Positions 17,886 to 27,955 of a stretch of DNA of 64,000 nucleotides are shown one piece after another; the stretch's first letter is position 1; every line of letters begins with the position of its first letter. The position numbers and the translations under genes were made by a program. Source of the DNA: Cunninghamella blakesleeana (Eukaryota; Mucoromycota; Mucoromycetes; Mucorales; Cunninghamellaceae); assembly GCA_017871115.1 (NCBI GenBank), contig JAFCIZ010000003.1, positions 311,001-375,000 of the forward strand, read 5' to 3'. The notes below the pieces were generated by a model. The model had not been told where the DNA came from and did not search any database. It saw only the letters and a list, made by a program, of their open reading frames with translations.

Positions 17886-19540
17886 CACCTCGGTCCAAAA
17901 TGCCCAAGTGTTTACATTTTTTTTTTTTTTCGAAATAATTCAAGTTAATTTCTATATTAAATATGTGTATATACTGCATGAATATAATGTCCTAGTAATT
18001 GTCCTTTTATATTAAAAGCGCTATGTTTATATACATATCCAGTCCCGCGTAATATGTTGCTGAAAAAAAAAATTCATTTGGGCAATTTTGAACCTTGGTG
18101 CCCAAAAAAATTTTTTTTTTGAAAAATAGGTTTTATTGGTTTATGCTTTTTATATAAAATATGGTCGTTATCGGAGAATTACTTTTTCTTCATTTCTTTC
18201 TTGAATATCTAGTTTTTTTTTTTTTTTTTTAAATTAATTGATCTCTAATTTCGTAATTTCGACATTTCACAATGCACCCAATTAACAAAGCAAAGAAGTC
18301 AGACATAATAGTAGCTTTGCAACATTGCGAACCACACAGAGATATAGCTCGTAAATTTAAAGTTTCTAAAGGAACAGTATTAAACATTAGTAAGACTTTA
18401 AAGAACATTCCTAAAAATAATGCTGGTCGGCCACATAGAATCTCTAAGGAATGCGAATCTCATTTGGTGACATCTTTCCAGCGAGGAAAATTAATGAATA
18501 CAGTAGAAGCAGTAAAGTCCATAGGACGTAGTTATAATGTTAAAGTTAGCAAATCAACAATTCGTAGGGTACTTGTTGGGAAGGATTTGGTTGCACGAAA
18601 AAAAAAAACGGTTCCTCCACTAACTAAGAGCACCAAACGAAAGCGCCTAGAATTTGCTAAAAGGTACAAGGATTGGGGAGAAGCGGAGTGGTCAAAGGTT
18701 ATCTTCGCAGATGAAAGTAGAGTGAATCGTTTTGGTGATGACGGCAATTTATGGACTTGGGGGAAAAAGAATGTACCTCGACAAGACTTTTCTTTCTCCG
18801 AGGTGCCAAAGGGGTTTGGTGGTTCAATTTCCGTTTGGGGCTGCATCACTGCTAAAGGTGTAGGCTTTTTATCACGACTACATTCCTACATGGATACTCC
18901 ATTATTTCTAGAAATAATGGATGATGAATTCATAAAGACTTTGGATTGGTATAACTTTGACAAAAGTCACGTTTTACTTTTGCAAGACAACGATCCTAAG
19001 CATAAATCTATTGCATCCCAAAAATGGTACCAGAAGCATAATGTAGAATTATTATATTGGCCAACATACTCTCCAGATTTAAACCCAATAGAGAATATGT
19101 GGTCATTACTTAAGCAACAGCTGGTGAAAAACTATGATGAACCAGCTAAATCACTAGATGAACTATGGGAACGTATTGAAGTGATTTGGGAAAGTAAATA
19201 TATGAATGATATGGCAATTAAAGTCGTTAATTCAATGCCACACAGATGTCAATTAATAATAAAAAATAAAGGTGGTCGTATCCCTTATTAGTAGCTTTAG
19301 ATAAAAAGAAATGTCATGTACACTACTCTTTTTTATTTTATTTTTTTTAATAAAAAATTTAAATGTGGTATATTGAAGCCATGCAATAGTGTATTCTCAC
19401 AATTGTTATTCATGGATAGATAGAGCTTTATTAGTGCTACACAATATACATTAGCTGTTATAGATTTATTAATAAATATTTAAATGAAATACAAAAAATA
19501 TTAAAAATTGCAAAACACTTGGGCATTTTGGACTGAGGTG
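17886..19540 (+). mobile_element. Tc1-D copy D1, complete (1,655 bp)
   Basis: Ends CACCTCGGTCCAAAATGCCC (17886) and CATTTTGGACTGAGGTG (19540), with TA at 17884-17885 and 19541-19542. Contains an intact transposase. Its flanks (22 bp left, about 45 bp right) belong to no element that I recognise. Confidence 0.95.
18272..19291 (+). CDS. Tc1/mariner transposase, DD34E, intact (Tc1-D)
   Basis: ATG at 18272, 339 residues. Helix-turn-helix regions lie near HRDIARKFKVSKGTVLNISK and KSTIRRVLVG. Catalytic Asp in FADESRVNRF, Asp in LLQDNDPKHKS, Glu in SPDLNPIENMW, with 34 residues between the last two. It is related to Tc1-C but clearly distinct. There is no frameshift, unlike its sister copy D2. Together with undamaged ends and TA flanks, this makes D1 a candidate autonomous element. 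Confidence 0.96.
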   Translation: MHPINKAKKSDIIVALQHCEPHRDIARKFKVSKGTVLNISKTLKNIPKNNAGRPHRISKECESHLVTSFQRGKLMNTVEAVKSIGRSYNVKVSKSTIRRVLVGKDLVARKKKTVPPLTKSTKRKRLEFAKRYKDWGEAEWSKVIFADESRVNRFGDDGNLWTWGKKNVPRQDFSFSEVPKGFGGSISVWGCITAKGVGFLSRLHSYMDTPLFLEIMDDEFIKTLDWYNFDKSHVLLLQDNDPKHKSIASQKWYQKHNVELLYWPTYSPDLNPIENMWSLLKQQLVKNYDEPAKSLDELWERIEVIWESKYMNDMAIKVVNSMPHRCQLIIKNKGGRIPY

Positions 19541-19542
19541 TA

Positions 19543-19699
19543 TTATAGTTATGAAGTCATTTAATATTGTTATTATATGGTAAATACAACAGGAGTAAAT
19601 GGTGTTTGAAAATTATTGGTACATTCGAACAGTTGTGTTGCGATGCCAAAAAAATACCACAACTTGTGATAAAACAATAATAGAGTATAAAATAATCTA
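19543..19699. mobile_element. Tc1-B right-end fragment, inverted, with about 45 bp of unknown flank
   Basis: From about 19586 to 19697 the sequence matches the internal part of the Tc1-B right terminal repeat in reverse orientation, including the TACCACAACTTGT and AGAGTATAAAATAA blocks. Tc1-E is inserted at its TA. It carries the GAACAG variant seen in B2. The expected continuation is not found right of Tc1-E. Confidence 0.75.
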
Positions 19700-20916
19700 C
19701 AGTGGGTGAAAAAATTGTTCACGTGTTACTCACTTTTTCACTTTTTCGCTTATATCTCAACAACGGTTAGTAGTAGCACAAAGCCAAATACAGTATTTGA
19801 AAGCCACGTTAAACAGGTTTATTTTGATGTGTAACATAGGCGGAGTTTATTATTAATATAAGAAATGAGAGCGTTATAAAGAGGAAGGGGTTACGTGAAC
19901 AATTTTTTCCTTCTCTAAAATCTATCACTAATACCTTGTTGACCCACCTTTAGCGTCAATCACAGCCTTGATTCTCTTTGGCATGCTGTCAATATACCTT
20001 CTACACTCATCCTTGGTGAATGTATTCCACTCTTTATCACATCTTTCCCAAAGTTCATGGACACCTTTGGCCTTCTTCTCATAGACACTAAGTTTGAGCT
20101 TGAGATGATGCCACAGGTGCTCAATTGGATTCAAATCTGGGCTCCGAGCAGGCCAATCTTCTAGAACAACGATGCCTTGGTCCTGGATCCATCTTTTGGT
20201 GGCAACGGAACGGTGATTGGGTGCATTATCGTCTTGAAAATACATCTCTGACCAGTCCAGACCATAGTACTCCATAGTGTCACGCAGGCTTGTATCCAAG
20301 ATGTGAATATAATCCTCCGATTTCATGGTCCCATCGTATACTTGACATGCATATCCAGGTCCATAGTAGGTCATACAGTGGGGGAAAAAACTGTTCATAC
20401 GTTTTCAAAATTTGATTTTGTTCTTTAATTACTCTATCAATACTTTATCAATCCTTATGAAACTTAAAATAGTAATAGAATAGCTTATTTATAAATATAT
20501 TACAAAGTTTGAGTTTAAAATGTTTAGATCTCCGGTTTTTATTAAGGTTTTAAACACCGATGTCCATATGAACAGTTTTTTCCATAATGTGAATATTAAG
20601 CATTTCCGTTCTGTTTGCCTACCTTACCTTTTATTATTGGTTCGGAAAGTATAGAATAATGATTACTAACATAAATGCATTCCGAAAAACTATTTAAACC
20701 ATTATTTTTCAGTTTATTTTTTTTTATTTTCTTTCACTTTTCTTTATCACTTCAATTAAACTACCTATTCACTTTATCCATTAAACAAGATGCCTCAAGC
20801 TTTACCTGTAGATGTCCAAAATGATTTAAAAGCAATGTTGATCAATGAAATACCATACAGTATCATTTCCAGTAGACTTAACTTATCAAAAAGTACCATT
20901 AGCTCCTATTCTAATA

Positions 20917-22598
20917 CACCTAGAGGCAAAACTGATCACGGTGCTCGCTTTTTTGATTGTTTGGCGTTATATTTTATTTAATACAACTAAAAGAAATATG
21001 TTGATGGGTGATAAATTTTCCTTAACTAATACTCTATATTTTGACACAATATGGTTTAAAGTCCATGGTCAATAAATGGAAATTAAATTAATTTAAAAAA
21101 AAAAATCCAAAATTTCCGGATCGGTGATTTTTAAAAAAAAGTTTGTGTTTTTATTTAAACCTCCATGGCCTGTTTCAAATCGGTCAATATTTTATTTCTT
21201 CAAATATTTATATTCTGTATTTTGTATATTTATTTTAACCTTCTTCTTTTTCTCTTTACATTTATTTTTAAATTGCATAAGTTTTACTGTGATCAAATAC
21301 TTGATATTTTATTAATATGACTTATATTACAAGACAAAAGAAACAATATATAACTGATGCAATAAAACATGGTGATACTCATAGGGCAATAGCAGAAAAA
21401 TATAATATATCTGTTGGGGAAATATCAAAAATTAGACAGTCAATTGGGCCAATAAAAACATGTCACGGTGGTCGACCAAAAATAATATCCAAACATACCT
21501 CTAATTTAATTGCTAGATCTATTAAAACGGGGAAGGTTATCAATGCTGTTGAAACTCAGAGATATTTAAAGTATAATAATATTAGTGATGCAAGCCTTCG
21601 GACTATTCGTAGGTTCCTTAAATCTCGAAACCTTTTTGCTCATAAAAAAAGAAAAGTATTTCCAATATCACGTGATGTCAAAAAAAACCGTTTGCAGTTT
21701 GCAAAAATGTATGGTGGTTGGGACTCTAGTGATTGGGATAAAGTAATCTTTGCTGACGAAACTAGGGTGCACAGGTTTGGTGGAGAAGGCTATCAGTGGG
21801 TGTGGGGAGAAAGAAATAGGCCTACAAAACCACATGAAGTATATGAAGTGCCAAAAGGTGGTGGAGGTTCAGTATGCCTTTGGGGTTGTATAACAGCGCA
21901 AGGTGTCGGTTACTTGACTAGAATAGATCCGACCATGGATACGCAATTGTTTATAGATATCATGAATGACGAATTTATAAAAACTGTAGAATGGTATAAC
22001 TTTGACAAATCACAGGTTAAATTGTTGCAAGATAAAGATCCTAAACATACAGCAAAAGCATCCCAAGAATGGTACAAAAAAAACAATGTGGATTTACTTT
22101 ATTGGCCTACGTACTCTCCTGATTTAAATCCCATTGAAAACATGTGGGCTTATCTAAAGCAATTGTTACATGAAAAGTATGCTGAACCTGCTGTATCATT
22201 GGATGATTTGTGGGAACGTATCCAAGTCATTTGGGATTCTCCGGCTATGAACAATATGGCTAAAACTGTTGTCCATTCCATGCCTAAGAGGTGCGATTTA
22301 GTAATACAAAATAAAGGTGATCATATACATTATTAAACAGTAGATATCAGTTATTGTATGAAGTTGTATTTTTTTACAGACTTATAAAAACTAGAAATAA
22401 AAATTTTAAAATACATTTTTTACATAATAAACACATTAATAGTATTTGTATTACTGCATGAAAGAAAAGTCAATCATGCGAGGATACATTTAAAGAAAAT
22501 AAATAATTAAACTTGTATTTGAATATTTAGTACAAAATCAAGTCCAATCAAAAATAACTAAAAAATCAAAAAACCGTGATCAGTTTTGCCTTTAGGTG
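20917..22598 (+). mobile_element. Tc1-C copy C2, complete (1,682 bp)
   Basis: Ends CACCTAGAGGCAAAACTG (20917) and CAGTTTTGCCTTTAGGTG (22598), with TA at 20915-20916 and 22599-22600. Uninterrupted transposase; the innermost element of the right nest. Confidence 0.96.
21317..22336 (+). CDS. Tc1/mariner transposase, DD34E, intact (Tc1-C)
   Basis: ATG at 21317, 339 residues. Helix-turn-helix at about 12-35 (THRAIAEKYNISVGEISKIR). A basic linker follows (ARSIKTGKV...). Catalytic Asp in FADETRVHRF, Asp in LLQDKDPKHT and Glu in SPDLNPIENMW, with 34 residues between the last two. The usual NDPKH reads KDPKH, leaving the catalytic Asp untouched. It is the same protein as the one split by A3 in copy C1. 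With intact ends this is a plausible source element. Confidence 0.96.
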   Translation: MTYITRQKKQYITDAIKHGDTHRAIAEKYNISVGEISKIRQSIGPIKTCHGGRPKIISKHTSNLIARSIKTGKVINAVETQRYLKYNNISDASLRTIRRFLKSRNLFAHKKRKVFPISRDVKKNRLQFAKMYGGWDSSDWDKVIFADETRVHRFGGEGYQWVWGERNRPTKPHEVYEVPKGGGGSVCLWGCITAQGVGYLTRIDPTMDTQLFIDIMNDEFIKTVEWYNFDKSQVKLLQDKDPKHTAKASQEWYKKNNVDLLYWPTYSPDLNPIENMWAYLKQLLHEKYAEPAVSLDDLWERIQVIWDSPAMNNMAKTVVHSMPKRCDLVIQNKGDHIHY

Positions 22599-24650
22599 TA
22601 AGTGGTTCCCTAATAGAAACCGTAATCTTGGTGGAAGACCTATTGTTGTAGCCGACAAAACTAAATCTCTCATCAAAAAAATGGTTCTATCAGGTCAACT
22701 ACTAACTGCCACGGATGTCCAAAGGAAGTTATCGAACCTAGGATATGAATTGACAGTCAAAACATCGGCTAATGTTTTAAAATCTATGAATTTTTTTTCT
22801 GCCATCAAAAAAAAGAAGCCACTTTTGTCAAAAAAGCATCAACAGGACCGTTTAAACTTTGCAAAAAGATACAAAAACTGGACTATTGATGACTGGAGAC
22901 GTGTAGTATTCTCTGACGAAACCAAAATAAACGTCTGGGGGTCTGATGGCTGCAAATATTATTGGTCAAGACCAGGTGACAAATTGAAGCCTCATCATCT
23001 TGATTTAACAGTCAAGCATGGGGGTGGAAATATAATGATGTGGGGTTGTATAACTCATTCTGGACCAGGATATGCATGCCAAGTTTACGATGGGACTATG
23101 AAAGCTAAGGATTACCAAGAAATTTTGAACACTACATTCAGAGATAGCATGGAATACTATGGTTTTGACTGGTCAGAGTATTATTTTCAACAGGATAACG
23201 ACCCAAAACATAAAGCAACATCTACTATTGAATGGATGCGACAAGAAAAGATAAAAATACTTGAAGATTGGCCGGCTCAAAGTCCTGACTTAAACCCAAT
23301 TGAACATGTGTGGCACCATTTGAAGTTAAAGCTTAGTGAATACAGTACCAGGGCTAAAGGTGTTCACGAATTATGGGAAAGAATTGATGTAGAATGGAAT
23401 TCTTTTACACAGGAACAATGTAGAAGATACATAGATAGTATGCCTGATCGTATTCAAGCTGTACTGGATGCTAAAGGCGGACCAACAAGATATTAGTTAA
23501 TTAATTAGAAATTGGAAAAAACTGTTCGAATAGACATCGCTGTTTAAAACCTTAATAAAAACCGGAGATCTAAATATTTTAAACTCAAACTTTGTAATAT
23601 ATTTATAAATAAGCTATTCTATTACTATTCTAAGTTTCATAAGGGTTGATAAAGTATTGATAGAGTAATTAAAGAATAAAGTCAAATTTTGGAAACGTCC
23701 GAACAGTTTTTTCCCCCACTGTACAACCCCACATCATCAGGCTTCCACCACCATGCTTGACAGTAACATCGATATGATGCGGCTTGAGATCATCATCAGG
23801 TCTTGACCAGTAGTACTTGCACTCATCTGACCCCCAAATGTTGATTTTGGTCTCATCTGAGAAGATGACTCTTCTCCAATCATCGATGGTCCAATGTTGG
23901 TGTCGTTTCGCCCAGTCAAACCTCGCCTTCATGTGCCTGGCGCCCAACAAAGGCTTCTTCTTCTTAATGGCGGAAAAAAAGTTCATTGACCTGAGAACAT
24001 TACCGGCCGTTTTTGCTGTCAAGGTGTATCCAAGCTGCAGGAGCTCCTTATGGACATCATGAGCAGTAAGAAGAGCACCAGAAAGAACCTTCCTACGCAC
24101 CAAAGACTTGCTTGCATCAGCCACAATCACCGGTCTACCAGCTCGGTTGCGATCGCGGTTGGGAAACCACTTGTTGGCATACTTGCTGATCACCCCTTTG
24201 GATACACCTAGCCTCTTGGAGATAGTTACCATGGGTACATCTTTCATAAGAAGGTTTTTTAAATCCATTTGGACGCCAACAGGAAGAGCATGAGTCATGA
24301 TAAGGGAAGTATAGTAAGCAAAAGGGTTTAGCGAAAAAAGAAGGCGAAATAGGGATTTCCCCGGCAAAATCATGGTGTTTATATACTTTTTATAATTCGT
24401 AGGACCATCTAGAAGGCTCCAATGCATTTGTCAGCACGATTAATTAACAGTTCTTGGCGGTACCACATGAATTATTGAAAATGTTTTCCATTGGAAAAAA
24501 TTGTTCACGTAACCCCTTCCTCTTTATAACGCTTTCATTGCTTATATTAATAATAAACTCCGCCTATGTTACACATCAAAATAACCCTGTTTAACGTGGC
24601 TTTCAAATACTGTATTTGGCTTTGTGCTACTACTAACCGTTGTTGAGATA

Positions 24651-26303
24651 CACCTCAGTCCAAAATGCCCAAGTGTTTTGCAATTTTTAATATTTTTTGT
24701 ATTTCATTTAAATATTTATTAATAAATCTATAACAGCTAATGTATATTGTGTAGCACTAATAAAGCTCTATCTATCCATGAATAACAATTGTGAGAATAC
24801 ACTATTGCATGGCTTCAATATACCACATTTAAATTTTTTATTAAAAAAAATAAAATAAAAAAGAGTAGTGTACATGACATTTCTTTTTATCTAAAGCTAC
24901 TAATAAGGGATACGACCACCTTTATTTTTTATTATTAATTGACATCTGTGTGGCATTGAATTAACGACTTTAATTGCCATATCATTCATATATTTACTTT
25001 CCCAAATCACTTCAATACGTTCCCATAGTTCATCTAGTGATTTAGCTGGTTCATCATAGTTTTTCACCAGCTGTTGCTTAAGTAATGACCACATATTCTC
25101 TATTGGGTTTAAATCTGGAGAGTATGTTGGCCAATATAATAATTCTACATTATGCTTCTGGTACCATTTTTGGGATGCAATAGATTTATGCTTAGGATCG
25201 TTGTCTTGCAAAAGTAAAACGTGACCTTTGTCAAAGTTATACCAATCCAAAGTCTTTATGAATTCATCATCCATTATTTCTAGAAATAATGGAGTATCCA
25301 TGTAGGAATGTAGTCGTGATAAAAAGCCTACACCTTTAGCAGTGATGCAGCCCCAAACGGAAATTGAACCACCAAACCCCTTTGGCACCTCGGAGAAAGA
25401 AAAGTCTTGTCGAGGTACATTCTTTTTCCCCAAGTCCATAAATTGCCGTCATCACCAAAACGATTCACTCTACTTTCATCTGCGAAGATAACCTTTGACC
25501 ACTCCGCTTCTCCCCAATCCTTGTACCTTTTAGCAAATTCTAGGCGCTTTCGTTTGGTGCTCTTAGTTAGTGGAGGAACCGTTTTTTTTTTTCGTGCAAC
25601 CAAATCCTTCCCAACAAGTACCCTACGAATTGTTGATTTGCTAACTTTAACATTATAACTACGTCCTATGGACTTTACTGCTTCTACTGTATTCATTAAT
25701 TTTCCTCGCTGGAAAGATGTCACCAAATGAGATTCGCATTCCTTAGAGATTCTATGTGGCCGACCAGCATTATTTTTAGGAATGTTCTTTAAAGTCTTAC
25801 TAATGTTTAATACTGTTCCTTTAGAAACTTTAAATTTACGAGCTATATCTCTGTGTGGTTCGCAATGTTGCAAAGCTACTATTATGTCTGACTTCTTTGC
25901 TTTGTTAATTGGGTGCATTGTGAAATGTCGAAATTACGAAATTAGAGATCAATTAATTTAAAAAAAAAAAAAAAAAACTAGATATTCAAGAAAGAAATGA
26001 AGAAAAAGTAATTCTCCGATAACGACCATATTTTATATAAAAAGCATAAACCAATAAAACCTATTTTTCAAAAAAAAAATTTTTTTGGGCACCAAGGTTC
26101 AAAATTGCCCAAATGAATTTTTTTTTTCAGCAACATATTACGCGGGACTGGATATGTATATAAACATAGCGCTTTTAATATAAAAGGACAATTACTAGGA
26201 CATTATATTCATGCAGTATATACACATATTTAATATAGAAATTAACTTGAATTATTTCGAAAAAAAAAAAAATGTAAACACTTGGGCATTTTGGACCGAG
26301 GTG
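24651..26303 (-). mobile_element. Tc1-D copy D2 (1,653 bp), inserted in Tc1-E
   Basis: Ends CACCTCAGTCC (24651) and GGACCGAGGTG (26303) with TA at 24649-24650 and 26304-26305. Opposite orientation to D1 and nearly identical to it, so the two form a ~1.65 kb inverted repeat about 5 kb apart. Confidence 0.95.
24900..25918 (-). pseudogene. Tc1-D transposase with a one-base frameshift (D2)
   Basis: ATG at 25918. Identical to D1 up to the LWTWGK region, where a run of five G in D1 is four G here (about 25430). The frame then shifts, giving two overlapping open frames (25328-25918 and 24900-25439). Otherwise it matches D1 except for isolated changes (for example KGHV for KSHV). It is either a genuine inactivating deletion in a homopolymer or a sequencing error in that run. 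Confidence 0.9.
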
Positions 26304-26358
26304 TATAAGCGAAAAAGTGAAAAAGTGAGTAACACGTGAACAATTTTTTCACCCACTG

Positions 26359-27112
26359 TAGTAGATGTTGCCTTATGTTTTGGGTCGTTATCCTGTTGAA
26401 AATAATACTCTGACCAGTCAAAACCATAGTATTCCATGCTATCTCTGAATGTAGTGTTCAAAATTTCTTGATAATCCTTAGCTTTCATAGTCCCATCGTA
26501 AACTTGACATGCATATCCTGGTCCAGAATGAGTTATACAACCCCACATCATTATATTTCCACCCCCATGCTTGACTGTTAAATCAAGATGATGAGGCTTC
26601 AATTTGTCACCTGGTCTTGACCAATAATATTTGCAGCCATCAGACCCCCAGACATTTACTTTGGTTTCGTCAGAGAATACTACACGTCTCCAGTCATCAA
26701 TAGTCCAATTTCTATATCTTTTTGCAAAGTTTAAACGGTCCTGTTGGTGCTTTTTTGACAAAAGTGGCTTCTTTTTTTTGATGGCAGAAAAAAAATTCAT
26801 AGATTTTAAAACATTAGCCGATGTTTTGACTGTCAATTCATATCCTAGGTTCGATAACTTCCTTTGGACATCCGTGGCAGTTAGTAGTTGACCTGATAGA
26901 ACCATTTTTTTAATAAGAGATTTAGTTTTGTCGGCTACAACAATAGGTCTTCCACCAAGATTACGGTTTCTATTAGGGAACCACTTATTAGAGTAGTTAC
27001 TAATGACACCTTTCGATAAACCAAGTCTACTAGAAATGATACTGTATGGTATTTCATTGATCAGCATTGCTTTTAAATCATTTTGGACATCTACAGGTAA
27101 AGCTTGAGGCAT
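26359..27112 (-). pseudogene. Tc1-F transposase, N-terminal two thirds (F2)
   Basis: ATG at 27112 (MPQALPVDVQND), intact through FSDETKVNVW and QQDNDPKHKATST, then broken at the Tc1-E terminal repeat. The Glu of the catalytic triad is therefore absent. It carries the likely ancestral recognition helix (GLSKGVISNYSNKWF), also seen in the Tc1-E enzyme. Confidence 0.9.
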
Positions 27113-27526
27113 CTTGTTTAATGGATAAAGTGAATAGGTAGTTTAATTGAAGTGATAAAGAAAAGTAAAAGAAAATAAAAAAAAATAAACTGAAAAATAA
27201 TGGTTTAAATAGTTTTTCGGAATGCATTTATGTTAGTAATCATTATTCTATACTTTCCGAACCAATAATAAAAGGTAAAATGGGAAAACAGAACGGAAAT
27301 GCTTAATATTCACATTATGGAAAAAACTGTTCATATGGACATCGCTATTTAAAACCTTAATAAAAACCGGAGATCTAAATATTTTAAACTCAAACTTTGT
27401 AATACATTTATAAATAAGCTATTCTATTACTATTCTAATTTTCATAAGGATTGATAAAGTATTGATAGAGTAATTAAAGAATAAAGTCAAATTTTGAAAA
27501 CGTATGAACAGTTTTTTCCCCCACTG
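26359..27526 (-). mobile_element. Tc1-F copy F2, right part
   Basis: Right terminal repeat ends CCCCCACTG at 27526 with TA at 27527-27528. The left part, with the C-terminal third of the transposase and the left repeat, is missing beyond Tc1-E. Confidence 0.9.
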
Positions 27527-27528
27527 TA

Positions 27529-27955
27529 TAAACTAAGCCCAGTGTCACCAATCCACTAAAAGGTATAAATACAACCCTTGTCTTTTACATTTGAATAAAG
27601 GTTAACCAAAAGTTTCACAATATTTCTTTGTTTTTAATTTTTGGTATAATTTTAATTGATAAATTCAACAATATTATTATTATTATTTTGAAAAAAAAAA
27701 ATTATTATCATACGCATAAAAAATTAGTGCAAAAAAGTGAGCTTGAAAAAATTTAGAGCGTGATTGTTTTTTTTAAAATTCCGAAAAATTGAATGCAAGT
27801 ATATTTGAGAATTCAGAAAAAAATTTCCCCAAAATTTTGGTGTCAAATTTTGACTGGCGGAAAAAAACTACTTTTTATGTATAGCATAAAAAGTTTTTAT
27901 TTTTTTTTATATTCATTTTTTTTAAACTTGTTTGTCTCCTTTTTTTCTTTTTTAA
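27529..27955. other. Boundary between transposon nest and gene space; promoter region
   Basis: Contains GGTATAAATAC (about 27561) and, some 35 bp on, GAATAAAGG. This close TATA-to-polyadenylation spacing resembles a solo LTR but is not proof. The remainder is AT-rich and includes the presumed 5' leader of the transporter gene at 27956. Confidence 0.4.

Larger units (their letters stand above)
20790..23496 (+). pseudogene. Tc1-F DD35E transposase split by Tc1-C2 (F1)
   Basis: Codons 1-42 (ATG 20790, MPQALPVDVQND) precede C2 and codons from KWFPNRN follow at 22601-23496. Removing C2 and one TA restores a continuous frame ending GGPTRY. Catalytic FSDETKINVW, QQDNDPKHKA and NPIEHVW are present with a spacing of 35. 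The helix before the break differs from F2 (NLSKSTISSYSN against GLSKGVISNYSN), so F1 had diverged in its DNA-contact helix before it was broken. Confidence 0.92.
20376..23721 (+). mobile_element. Tc1-F copy F1, interrupted by Tc1-C2
   Basis: Ends CAGTGGGGGAAAAAACTG (20376) and its complement (23721) with TA at 20374-20375 and 23722-23723. Arms are ~210 bp, and each has an inner inverted copy of the end motif (GAACAGTTTTTTCC). The right arm has several changes from the left, so it is older or less well conserved than the C2 element inside it. Confidence 0.93.
19928..24298 (-). pseudogene. Tc1-E DD35E transposase split by Tc1-F1
   Basis: N-terminal ~192 codons at 23724-24298 (ATG 24298, MTHALPVGVQ) and C-terminal ~149 codons at 19928-20375. 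F1 inserted at the TA of the WGC-M codons. Motifs are FSDETKINIW, QDDNAPNHRS and SPDLNPIEHLW. Asp and Glu are 35 residues apart. The second motif is NAPNH rather than NDPKH, which is within the range seen in Tc1 families. Codons use more C and G at third positions than the other families, suggesting a distinct origin or age. Confidence 0.9.
19700..26358 (-). mobile_element. Tc1-E, interrupted by F1 and D2
   Basis: Long inverted repeats (~215 bp) beginning CAGTGGGTGAAAAAATTG at 19700, ending at 26358 with the exact complement. Flanked by TA on both sides, but with different host sequence: Tc1-B on the left and the middle of a Tc1-F transposase on the right. The outer motif GAAAAAATTGTTCACGT recurs at the inner edge of each arm, inverted. 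F1 (with C2 inside it) splits the transposase, and D2 lies in the right arm. Confidence 0.9.

Noticed and set aside
27545..27640. Solo LTR at the nest boundary
   Set aside because: TATAAATA and AATAAA are close together, but no TG...CA ends or target duplication can be found; left as a low-confidence remark.
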